Shown here: positions 26,251 to 37,400 of the stretch, one piece after another
How positions within the stretch are numbered: the first letter of the stretch is position 1
How the letters are laid out: each line of letters opens with the position of its first letter
Assembly (NCBI RefSeq): GCF_023100945.1
Contig: NZ_CP064689.1
Location: 2,214,001 to 2,278,000, forward strand
Source of the DNA: Bradyrhizobium sp. 200
GTDB taxonomy: Bacteria > Pseudomonadota > Alphaproteobacteria > Rhizobiales > Xanthobacteraceae
Length of the DNA stretch: 64,000 nt
Direction of reading: 5' to 3'
Notes under the pieces: generated by a model
Told to the model about the DNA's origin: nothing
What the model saw: only the letters and a program-made list of their open reading frames with translations
The model's database searches: none
Made by a program: the position numbers and the translations under genes

Positions 26251-26436
26251 CTACTCGTGATCTCGACCGGATTGAAAGAAAATGACCACAGACACCGATC
26301 TAGTCGCTGCGGCACAAGATAGATTCAGTATCTTGCAAATACGCACGGCGACGACCTCGTCCGGGCACATCTTTCTCATAATTCTGAATTCGCTGGTACG
26401 AACCGCCTGGGGCTCGGCCAGGCTGCTCTTGCTCAC
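26251..26436 (-). CDS. Doubtful hypothetical protein (61 aa)
   Basis: A GTG-started frame MSKSSLAEPQAVRTSEFRIM with no clear ribosome binding site or family. Composition (basic, a few hydrophobic residues) could be coding, but support is weak. Confidence 0.25.
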   Translation of the reverse strand: MSKSSLAEPQAVRTSEFRIMRKMCPDEVVAVRICKILNLSCAAATRSVSVVIFFQSGRDHE

Positions 26437-26466
26437 TAAGTAAATAGTCCCCGCTCGCGAATGGGA

Positions 26467-26700
26467 TCACCGGTATAGTTGGTGGGTGCTGGGAGCTTCT
26501 TTTTCAAAGCTACCGATCTTTCTTTCGAAGTCGGTCGGAAAAACTTGCCGGCGATCAGGCGCCTCAAACTCCTCGATGATTTCGACTTCGAAGTAGCCCA
26601 TATGCTCAAGCTCCTCAGCCTTCTTGGCCGCGGCTTCCCGCGTTTCTCTTCGAAGGGTGATGTAGCCGGCAGCGTCGCGGGCATGAATATAGAATGTCAT
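26467..26700 (-). CDS. Small hypothetical protein (77 aa)
   Basis: MTFYIHARDAAGYITLRRET is followed by AAAKKAEELEHMGYFEVEI and ends THQLYR. The first half resembles short proteins I recall from Bradyrhizobium, with a YI-x-LRRET start and an amphipathic helix. An ATG two codons upstream (26706) is equally possible. Function unknown. Confidence 0.5.
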   Translation of the reverse strand: MTFYIHARDAAGYITLRRETREAAAKKAEELEHMGYFEVEIIEEFEAPDRRQVFPTDFERKIGSFEKEAPSTHQLYR

Positions 26701-27073
26701 TTGCATTCCCAAAGGTCGTTCGCATACACACGAATTTCCTTGCCGGCAAGGTGGGTGCGACCTGCCACGGTTGGATTCCGTTCTTAATTCGTTCACGCCA
26801 AGCTCGCAATGCCGACAGTGGCTTTATCCCGGATGGAAAACCAGGTTCGGAGGCAGTAGCGGCCCACGATACTCCTAACTAAAGCCGCTGATCACATCCG
26901 TTTGCACTGATCGCTAAAGACCACGCTGGGCGCTGCTCGAGCCGCAATTGCTGAGCCGCTTGATTGCCCCGCATCAGTGATCGCCCCCAATGAGGCCTAT
27001 GGCGAGCTTTGGCCGATGAGCAGGCTGGCGGAAGGTGAGGTTGCAGAACCCAGGAATCGAGCGATCCAATCAG

Positions 27074-27253
27074 CTAATTGCCGCCGCAACTATCGTCTGC
27101 GAGATTTAGCTTTGGCTTTTTCTGATCACGCAATGCCGTCATAGCATCGTAATTGCTCGCCAGGCGCAAAAGCCGTCTCTTGATCAAAGGGTCTGCCTCG
27201 TTCGCAAGCTCCCGGAGGACGCGCGCTCTGTCCCGATAGAATTGGTCGTCCAT
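27074..27253 (-). CDS. Conserved small hypothetical protein (59 aa)
   Basis: ATG at 27253 with GAGGGG 5 bases upstream. MDDQFYRDRARVLRELANEA is followed by DPLIKRRLLRLASNYDAM and ends DDSCGGN. The helical first 40 residues match a type of short protein common in Bradyrhizobium (DQFYRxRAxxLRxLAxxAD). Role unknown. Confidence 0.6.
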   Translation of the reverse strand: MDDQFYRDRARVLRELANEADPLIKRRLLRLASNYDAMTALRDQKKPKLNLADDSCGGN

Positions 27254-27458
27254 GTTGGTCCCCTCGAAATGAGAGGCAAATGTCCGACTTTTTCTACCGG
27301 TAACAGTAATCTAGATCACATCCCTGACTCTTTTTTTGAAGAGCGAAGTTGCGTTCACATGCTCGCAACGAAGCTTGTTCTTTGATCGCCACGCGGTCCG
27401 ACGCGGTTGAGACCAAGGCTGGTCCACCCCGCCCAAGGCACAAGGAACTTCCCCAAAG

Positions 27459-27788
27459 CTAAGGGCGCGCGATGGGGCGCCTCTTGGGCAGCGGGATAGG
27501 TCCCGCGGCAGGTGGCTCGGCGGCGGCGGCAGACGCCTGCGCATATGGCGCTCGCCTTAGGATCGCCTTGGCGGCTTCCCAGTAGGCCGCGGCGGCTTGC
27601 TCATCCGCGGTTGGGTGCAGATCCATCCTTGTTGTAGCCGCCGCGTCAGAGCCTCTCGACATGAGCGCGGTCGGCAATCGCTGATGGGCCTCGATCTGCG
27701 CGCTCGGCGGGCTAACCACATAGGTAAACCAACCTGCCACGGCAGCAGCGGCTAAAATTGCAGGAACAGCAAGGCGCAAACTGATCAT
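27459..27788 (-). CDS. Small membrane-anchored protein (109 aa)
   Basis: An N-terminal signal or anchor (MISLRLAVPAILAAAAVAGW) precedes a polar, proline/alanine-rich part ending PIPLPKRRPIARP. Probably held in the inner membrane with a periplasmic tail. No domain recognised. Confidence 0.5.
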   Translation of the reverse strand: MISLRLAVPAILAAAAVAGWFTYVVSPPSAQIEAHQRLPTALMSRGSDAAATTRMDLHPTADEQAAAAYWEAAKAILRRAPYAQASAAAAEPPAAGPIPLPKRRPIARP

Positions 27789-27967
27789 TTCTTGGCCTTA
27801 TGCCCAGCTCTACTGCTTCCGGCCGGGCGGGAGTATTGCGATGGCGTCCTTTCAGCGGAGCCGTTACCGAGAATCATCAGTCACACCAGAAACGGCGGCG
27901 CTACTCTCGAATCATTTTGACTGTGCAATGAGCTGCCATCTTACTTGGGCTATTGGATGGAAGCCAT

Positions 27968-28051
27968 ATGTTTGAAGCTCTTACGGCATTTCTTTTCGTT
28001 CTTAGCGTCGGCATCCTTGTTGCCCATACCCTTGACGCCTTTCGGTCGTAG
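27968..28051 (+). CDS. Microprotein with one membrane span (27 aa)
   Basis: MFEALTAFLFVLSVGILVAH ends TLDAFRS. A single membrane span with a short basic end, of a type I recall as frequent in Bradyrhizobium genomes. The ribosome binding site is weak. Far too short for standard gene calling. Confidence 0.4.
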   Translation: MFEALTAFLFVLSVGILVAHTLDAFRS

Positions 28052-28490
28052 GGCGGCGTCACCTGTTCGGCTTCAGCCGCATCTCTACAATCCGGCGCCG
28101 GTTCACTCGTCGCCGAAGGCGTTGTTACCATTAATCACTCCGGTCCAATTCGGACGGACTTACCCAGCCGACCGATGCTCAGTTTCCCTTAACCGAGCTC
28201 GGCAGCCGGCGCCTATGCCGGTCGATCGGCCTGGTACGCCTTCTCTTTCGATGTATGAGCCGATGCGCTCGATCAACATGTCGATGCGATTGGAAGACCA
28301 TTGCTCCGCACGCACACTGGAACGATGGACAATGGTTAATAAACCGTCACCGCGCTGTAATTAACGCCAGCCTATATTCCGCAGCCTAACGCCGCACCCC
28401 GGTGTCAAACAGTTCCCCGCGTTTGGTGCTGCGCGACCCCCTCGCGCGGCTGTGGCTGGCTTTTGCCCTTTTTTGAAATGGAGATTTTCG
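28052..28490. other. Leader region of the giant exoprotein gene
   Basis: About 440 bases without a convincing gene. The last part holds a GGAG (28480-28483) 7 bases before the ATG at 28491. A promoter must lie here, but I cannot point to a clear -35/-10 pair. Confidence 0.4.
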
Positions 28491-31400
28491 ATGGCTCTTG
28501 GTCCCGGCTCGATTGCTTTCATCGCATTCAATGCGGATGGAAACGACGGCTTCGCCTTCATTGTGATCGACCCGATTGCTGCCGGAACGATCATCCGTTT
28601 CAGCGACAATGAATGGAACGGCTTGGCAATCGGATCTGGCGGCGCGTTCAACACGGGCGAGGGTGGTCTGACATGGACGAATGGCGAAAGCGAACTGGCC
28701 GCGGGAACGATTGTCGAATTCCTCAATACATCGTCTGCCGGCACGCGCAGCGCCAACATCGGCACAATTTCCGGCGGAACGATCGCGCTCGGTAATTCCG
28801 ACGAGTCGATCTACGCTTTCGTCGGAACCTCCGAGAGCGCTCCGGCCACTTTCCTGACCGCGGTCACCAACACCAATGGCGGCTTCAATTCCGCAGCCAG
28901 CGGTTCGCTCGCTGGTACGGGACTAACCGCAGGTTCGACGGCTCTGGTGCTGCCCCGGACAGACGGGGCCGATGTCGCCGCTTACGACCCAACTCTGGGC
29001 GGCCTCTATTTCGCGTCGCGCGCCGCCGCCCTCGCAGCCTTCAATTCGACCACCAATTTTGTCGCCCAGAGCGGCAGCGGCGATCAGAATGCCGACGAAA
29101 CCACGCCCGACGCGCCGTTCCTCACCGATCCGCAGTCGCCAATCGCGGGCGTGACCTTCACGATCCAGTCAGGCACGCCGCCGCAGACGGTTGCCTTCGC
29201 CACCGGTTCGGTCCCCGTCTCTCATGCCGAGAGCAATGCCGGAACAACGGCCTTCAGCTTTACTGTCGAGCGCACCGGTGGCACCACCGGCGACGTCAAC
29301 TTCAGCGGCCAACTGACCTCGGCGGCCGCCAACGCCGCTGATTTCAATGGCGCTGCGGCCGTGCCGTTCGCATTCAACGGGACAATACCTGCCGGCCAGG
29401 CCTCGGTAACCGTAACTATCCAGATCAATGGCGACACCACGGTCGAACCTGACGAGAATTTTACGCTCACCCTGCAGACGGTCTCAAACAGCGACGCTGC
29501 GGTATCGACCTCGCTTGGCGCGCAGGCAACGGCAAACGGCACAATTCAAAACGACGATGCCGCCGCGCCTGGAAACGTGATCGGGGGCATCACGATCCTC
29601 GACGAGGCGCCGTCGCTGCAGGGCGACGCCGTGACGCCGACTGCCACAAACGAAATTCAGCTTGTTCGCCTCGGCAACTATGTACCTGCCGCCGGTACCA
29701 ACGCCGAAGTGGTTTCGTTCGATCCGACGACGGACCGCGCTTACGTGCTCAACACCATCGGCAACACGATCGATATCGTTGCGATCGACGCAAGCGGCGC
29801 GGTGAGCCTCGTGTCATCGATCGACCTGACCGTCCTTGACGGTTTTAACGGGGCAAATTCGGTCGCGATCAAGAATGGCATTCTTGCGGTAGCCTATGCC
29901 AGCGAAGTGCCAGGCGCGAACGGCTTTGTCGCTTTGTTTGACGCCAATGGCGCGCTTATCAACACCGTGGAAGTGGGGGCTGGTCCCGACCAGGTGGTGT
30001 TCACCGCTGACGGTTTGAAACTGCTGGTGGCAAATGAAGGAGAGCCCGGTACGATCGCATTGCCCGGCGGCGGCTCCCAATTGATCAATCCGGAGGGCAG
30101 CGTTTCCATCATCGACCTTTCCGGCGGCGGCGCCAACGCAGCCGTGGCCAGCACGATTTCGTTCGACGGCCTCGACGGTTTCGAGGCGGTGCTGAAACAG
30201 GCCGGCGTCGCGCTGTTGACCGGCCAGACGGCATCGGCCGATATCGAGCCGGAATACATCACGGTGTCGCCGGACGGCACGCGCGCTTACGTTACGTTGC
30301 AGGAGGTGAATGCCGTTGCCGTGATCGATTTGACCGATCCGGCCGCAACCAAGCCGCTTGCAATCCTGCCGCTGGGTGGCGTCGACCGCAGTCTCGCCGG
30401 CAATGCCTTCGACGGCATCGATCGCGGCGGAATCAATATCCAGAACGCCGATGTCGTCGGCCTGCTTCAACCAGATGCGATCGCGAGCTTTGCGGTCGGT
30501 GGCGAGACGTACTTCGTCACCGCCAATGAGGGCGATGCGCGGGTGGAACTCGATGACGAGTCCAATCTCGCTGACGTGGCGCTGGACCCGACAGCCTATC
30601 CGAATGCGGCGGCGCTCCAGAACAACACCACCGGCCTCGGCCGGCTTCGTGTCCGTTCGGATCTCGGCGATACCGACGGTGACGGTGACATCGACCAGGT
30701 CTTCGCTTACGGCGGCCGCGGCATTTCGATCTTCAAGCAGAATGCCGATGGAACCATCACCAAGGTTCGCGAGACCGGCGGTGAGTTCGAGGCGATTATC
30801 GCACGCGATTTTGCAGCGCGCTTCAATATCGACACCGCCGAGGGCGGTGGAGGCGGCGCCACCGACAACCGTTCCGACAACAAGGGTCCGGAGCCGGAGG
30901 GGGTCGATATCGGCGTCATCGATGGCCGCACCTACGCCTTTGTCGGCCTCGAGCGCGTTGGCGGTGTCATGGTCTATGATGTCACCGATCCGGCCAATGC
31001 CACATATGTCGGCTACCAGCCGCCGCTTGCCGGCGAAGGCAATGCACCCGAAGTCACCAGGTTCATCAGTGCCGCAGATAGTCCGACCGGCACGGCGCTC
31101 GTGCTTACCGCCAATGAAGGTAACTCAACCGCCGGATTTGCGGGCGCAGGGCTGACCGTCTATGCGGCCCTGCCGCAGGGCTACACCCAGGAGGTTCGTG
31201 TCGCGTCGTCGTCGACCAGCGTGTCGCAGCTGGAAGGCAACACCGGCACCACTGCGTTCACCTTCACCGTCGAGCGCACCAATGGCACCATCGGTTCGGT
31301 CGATGTGACGTTGCAATTGGCGGCGGGTGCGGCCAACGGCGCCAACGCGCAGGACTTTGCGGGCGTCATGAACCTGCCGAGCAACGTCACGGTCACCATT

Positions 31401-34400
31401 CCCGCCGGCCAGGCGTCGGCGACGGTGACGATCAACGTCGCCGGCGATACCGCATTTGAAGTCAACGAGACCTTCACGGCCACCATCACCGGCGCGACGA
31501 CGACAGAGCAGGGTGTCACCGCTGCGGTGAGCGCCACCCAGGCGGTCGCGACCGGCACGATCCAGAACGACGACGCGATGCATATCTACGACGTTCAAGG
31601 CGCGGGACACCGCTCGGCATTCGTTGGGCAGCAGGTGACCGTGCGCGGCATCGTCACTGCCATTGACGCATCGGGCACCGAGAACGGCGGCAACAACCCG
31701 GTCGGCTATTATATTCAGGACGCGGTCGGCGATGGCGACTACCGGACCTCGGATGGCGTCTTTGTTTTCCTGGGAACCGGGGCCAGCGTCACGATCCCGA
31801 GCGGCATCGTCGTTGGCGCGGAAGTGCAATTGACCGCGACCGTCAGCGAATTTGCCAGCACGAACCAGCTTTCGACGACGCAGCTCAATCCGGTGGCAGG
31901 CACGACGAGCGTCCTGTCTACCGGCAATGCATTGCCGACCGCCGTGCGGGTCGGTGACGTCGACAACCTCACGACTGGCCTTGAGCGCAAGCCAGCCCTG
32001 GTGTCGCTCGGCGACGATGATGTCGACACCGCTCCCCCGGCCGGCACCTACGATCCGGTGAACCAGGGATCGGATTTCTGGGAATCGCTGGAAGGCATGC
32101 GCGTCACGCTTGAAGATGTGCGCGTCACCAGTCCCTTCCACTCGGCCTTTGACGAGCAGTTCGTCACTCCGGACGTCGGCGCCAACTCCTCGACTAATTC
32201 GCGGGGCGGCCTGACCATCAGCGACACGACGCCCGGTACGACACAGCCGGCCGACAAGGTGTTCGACTTCAATCCGGAACGTATTCAACTCGACGACGAG
32301 GCGGGCGTAGCGCTGCTGACCAACCTTCAGACCGGCGATCATCTGGGCGATGTGACCGGCGTCGTCAACTACGCAAATGGCCAGTACGAGGTCAACACGA
32401 CCGAGGCCTATGGTCCGGTGACCGCCGCGAACCTGCAAAAGGAAACCACCACCATCGTGGAGAATCTGGACCGGATTCGCGTTGCCACCTTCAATGTCGA
32501 GAACCTGGCGCCGGTCGGCCAACCGGTGGATGGCGTCGCGACGCCGGCAAGCAAGTTCGCTGGCCTCGCTGCCGCAATTGTCGGCAACCTCAAGTCGCCC
32601 GAGATCATTGCGCTCCAGGAGGTGCTGGACAATGACGGTGCCACCAGCTCAAGCACCACAAGCGCTTCGGAGACCCTGTCGCAGCTCATCGACGCGATTG
32701 CCGCTGCCGGCGGACCGCGCTATGTGGCTATCGACTCGCCGCCGATCGACAACATTGGCGGTATCCCGAACGGCAATCAGCGCGTCGCCTATCTGTACGA
32801 TCCGGAGGCGGTTTCGCCGACCGCGCGCAACGGCCTGACAGACATCGTCAGCGACGCTGATGGTGTGAAGGTGCAGCAGTTCGCGAGCGCCAACCAGATC
32901 GGGCAGGGCAATACCGACTTCACCGCCACGCGCAAGTCGCTGCCGATGGAATGGTCGCCGGTGGGCTACACCGACGAGCAGGGCGGCACATTCTGGACCG
33001 TCAACAACCATCTCTCCTCGAAGGGTGGTTCGGCGCCGCTCTACACCAGCTTGCTGGACCTGCCGCTTTATGCCGACCCGATCAACGGATCCGCGCAGCA
33101 AACCGGTACGTCGAACGAACGTGAGGGGCAGGCCGAAACGATCAACGCGTTTGTCGATGGTTTGCTGGCCAACGGATCGGCGACCGATGACCGGATCGTT
33201 GTGTTGGGCGACCTGAACGACTTTCAGTTCTTCCCGGTCGTCGACCTCATCACGGGCCAGCTCACTCGTACCACGGCGAGCCCGGACGGGACTCCGAGCA
33301 TCTTCACGCCCGGCACCGCGGTGCTTTCTGAACTGATCAGCAAGCTCCCTGAGAACGAGCGCTACTCCTACAATTTCGACGGCAACGCGCAGGCGCTGGA
33401 CCACATCCTGGTTTCGAACAACCTGTTTGACAGCGCTCAGTTCGATATCGTGCACATCAATTCGGAGTTCATCGACCAGCTTTCCGATCACGATCCGTCA
33501 GTGTCGTCGCTGGTGATGTCCCGTTCGGCTGCGATCGCGACCGCGGGCAACGACGTGTTCGACCAGGCCGCGTATACTGCGAAGTTCGGCGCGCGCGGGA
33601 GCCTCGCCGGCAATGATACGATCAACGGCCTTGGCGGCGATGATCGCATTGCCGGCGGTGGCGGCAATGACGTGCTCGATGGCGGCGCCAATGGTGGGGC
33701 TGGCGACATTGCGGTATTCACCGGCGCGCGTAGCAACTATGCGGTTACCCTGCAGGGCGGTTCGTTCGTCATCACCGATACCCGCACCGGCTCTTCAGAC
33801 GGTATCGATATCATCACGAACGTCGAGAGGTTCGAATTCGCGGACCGGACGCTCACGGCCGCTGAGTTGACTGATGCAACAGGGCCCACGCTCACCGGTG
33901 CGACGCCGGCGGACAATGCGACCGTGGTCGCGGCTGGAAACAACATCGTGCTCACCTTCGACGAAGCGGTTGCGGCAGGCACCGGAAACATCGTCATCAG
34001 CAACGGAGCGGGCGACATCCGGACGATCGCGATCAACGACGCCTCGCAGGTCACGATCTCCGGCAACACCGTCACCATCAATCCGACCGCCGATCTGGCC
34101 GCCGGAGCCGCTTACGACGTCACGCTGGCCTCGGGAGTGATCACTGACGTCGCCGGCAACGCTTTCGGCGGCATCGCGCAGGATCAACTCGACTTCACCG
34201 TTGCGGCGCCTCTGACCTACAAGCTGCAGATTCTGCATGCGTCGGATTTCGAGGCTGGCTTGAAGGCGATCGACGATGCGCCGCGCTTCGCAGCCATTGT
34301 GGACCGGCTCGAGGATACGTTTGCCAGCTCGATCACGCTGGCATCAGGCGACAACTACATTCCGAGCCCGTTCTTCAATGCAGCCAGTGACCCGGCGTTG

Positions 34401-37400
34401 GCGGCGTTTTTCCCGCCGAGCATCGGCCGTGCCGATATCCGCATCCTGAACTCGATCGGGATCGAGGCGTCCGTCATCGGCAACCACGAGTTCGATCCGG
34501 GCCCGCGCGATGTGCAGAATCTCATTCGCCCCGTCGCTGATCCCGACGGCGCCGGACCGCTCGGCGGTTACGAAGGAACCCAATTTGCCTATCTCGCCGC
34601 CAACCTGAATTTTGCCGGCGAGCCAGACCTGGCGCCCAACGCCCAGACCACGCCGCTGACGGAAGCGACGTTTGGCGTAGGCCCAAGCGGCGGACGCCGG
34701 ATCGCGCCCTCGACCATTCTCGAGGAAAACGGCGAAAAGATTGGCGTTGTCGGTGTCACCACGCCAGTGTTCGAAGACATCACGACGCCGGGCGGCGTCC
34801 GGATCGTCGGTCCGCGCACGCTGGAAACCGACGCCGACTTCATCGCGCTGGCGGCGACTATCCAGCCGGCGATCGATGCGCTCATCGCCCAAGGTGTCAA
34901 CAAGATCATTATCGTTTCGCAGCTACAGGAACTGGAGAACGAGCAGAAGCTCATCACCTTCCTACGCGGCGTAGACGTTGTCATCGCCGGCGGCTCGAAC
35001 ACGCTGCTCTCCGACGGCAACGATGTTCTCCGTCCGGGCGATGTCAGCGAAGGCGAGTACGCGCAGATCATCGCCAACGCCGAAGGCAAGAACACTGTTC
35101 TCGTCAACACCGACGGCAACTACAAGTATGTCGGCCGGCTTGTGCTCGAATTCGATGCCAACGGCGACATCATCCCAGGCAGCCTCGATCCGAGCATCAA
35201 TGGCGCCTACGCCACTGACGATGCGGGTCTGGCCCGTGTTTATGAAGGTTCCGGCATCGATCCGTTCGCCGAAGGCTCGCGCGGCGACGCCGTGCGCGAT
35301 GTCACCACCGTGATCGACGGCATTATCACCCAGAAGGATGCGGTTACCTTCGGCCGCACCGACGTTTACCTTGAGGGTCGACGTGGCGAGGTGCGTTCGC
35401 AGGAAACCAATCTCGGCAACCTCTGGGCCGATGCGAACCTGTGGTACGCCAAATCCGGCTACGACGACGCCGTTCAGATTTCGATCAAGAATGGTGGCGG
35501 CATCCGCGACTCGATCGGCTCGATCAGCTCCGAGGGCGATGGTGCGGAACTGCCGCCGGCTGCAAATCCGGAAGTTGGCAAGGAAGCGGGCGAGGTCAGC
35601 CAGCTCGACATCGAGAACTCGTTGCGCTTCAACAACGCGCTCAGTCTCGTCACCTTGACGCCGCAGCAACTGCTTGAGGCGCTTGAAAACGGTGTTTCCA
35701 ATCCGGGCGGCATCTTCGCCCAGGTGGGTGGCCTCCGTTTCAGCTATGATCTGACCCGCCCCGTCGGTGACCGGATTCGCTCGGTCTCGCTGGTCGATGA
35801 AAATGAACACGTGATTGCGGTCGTTGTCGCCGACGGTGAGGTGGTTGCGGACGCTCCGGCGGCGATCCGCATGGTAACGCTGAGCTTCCTGATCGGCGGG
35901 GCGAACCCCAACGCCCCTGGCGGGTTCAACCGGCCTGACGGTTTCCGGTTCGCCGAGTACATCGCGGCCAACCCGGCGTTTGCCAATCGCATCGATCTGT
36001 CTCCGGATAATTTGCCGGCAGACGATGTGGCGGCCCGTACCGGTGCTGCCACGTTCACCGACGATGGCTTCGAGCAGGATGCACTGGCCGAGTATTTCGC
36101 GGCAAAATTCGCGGATACTCCTTTCGCGCAGGCGGATACCGCTCCGGCCCAGGATCAGCGCATCCAAAATCTGGTTGCAAACGGCGGCAACGACACCGTT
36201 CTGCCGATCATGGGAACGGACGGTGAGGATGATCTCTCCGGTACCGCTGGAAAGGACTCGATCTTTGCCAAGAATGGCGACGATCGCGTCCGCAGCCTCG
36301 ATGGCGACGATCTCGTGCTGGGCGGCGGCGGTGACGACGTCATCGAGGGTGGCGACGGCAACGATCGTGTCGAGGGCGGCGAGGGCAACGACTTCGTCTT
36401 CGGCGACGCTGGTAATGATACCGTGCTGGGCGGTGCGGGCGACGACCGTCTTCGCGGCAATGACGGCAACGATATGCTGGCCGGCGGCATCGGCAATGAC
36501 AATCTCAACGGCGGTGCGGGTTCGGACGCCTATGCCTACAAGCTGGGCGATGGGTCTGACATCGTTACCGAAGCGGCGAACACGCCGGCGGATACCGATA
36601 CGCTGGCGCTCGTTGACATCAATGCTGCGAACGTCACGTTCCGCCGGCTCGGTAACGACACCCAGATCGAGCTCTCCAACGGCAGCGTGATCACGCTGAA
36701 GGACCAGCAGACTGGCGGTGGCGTCGAGAAGGTGACCTTCGCCAACGGTCAGGAACTCGATCGCAACGGCATCAACGGCGCAATCGTTAATCGCGGGCCG
36801 GTGGCAGTCGATGACACCGCAGCAACCGTTGCGGAGGATGCGGCCGCGTTCGTCATCCCGCTCGCCGACATACTCGGCAACGATACCGATGCCGATCTTG
36901 ACATGCTCTCAATCACGGCTCTTGCCAATATCGTGGGTGGCACGGCCGAGATCGTAGCCGGCGGCATCCGGTTCACGCCGGCCGCCAACTTCAGCGGACC
37001 GGCGTCGTTCGAGTATACCATCAGCGACAGCCACGGCGGTTCGGATATCGGCAAGGTCAGTTTCAACGTGACCGCCGTGAACGATGCGCCGACGGTGACG
37101 TCGCCGGTGACGGCGAACACCAACGAGGACACCGCGCTGGTCGGCCAAGTCGTCGCAAGCGATGCGGAGGGCAATGCGCTGACCTACCAGGCGGGTACCG
37201 CCCAGCACGGCACGGTGAGCGTCAATGCCCAGGGCCAGTACACCTACACGCCGGTTCTGAACTGCAACGGCAGCGACAGCTTCGTGATCCAGGTCAGCGA
37301 CGGCATCGCGGCGCCGGTCGACGTCGTGGTGAACGTGACGGTCGCGGCGGTGAACGACGCGCCGACGGTGACGTCGCCGGTTGCGGCGAACACCAGCGAG

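Noticed and set aside
31125..32522. Long minus-strand frame inside the exoprotein gene
   Set aside because: Antisense to Calx-beta and nuclease-region codons; low-complexity and no ribosome binding site.
34962..36167. Second long minus-strand frame inside the exoprotein gene
   Set aside because: Antisense to the 5'-nucleotidase domain, which is clearly the coding strand.
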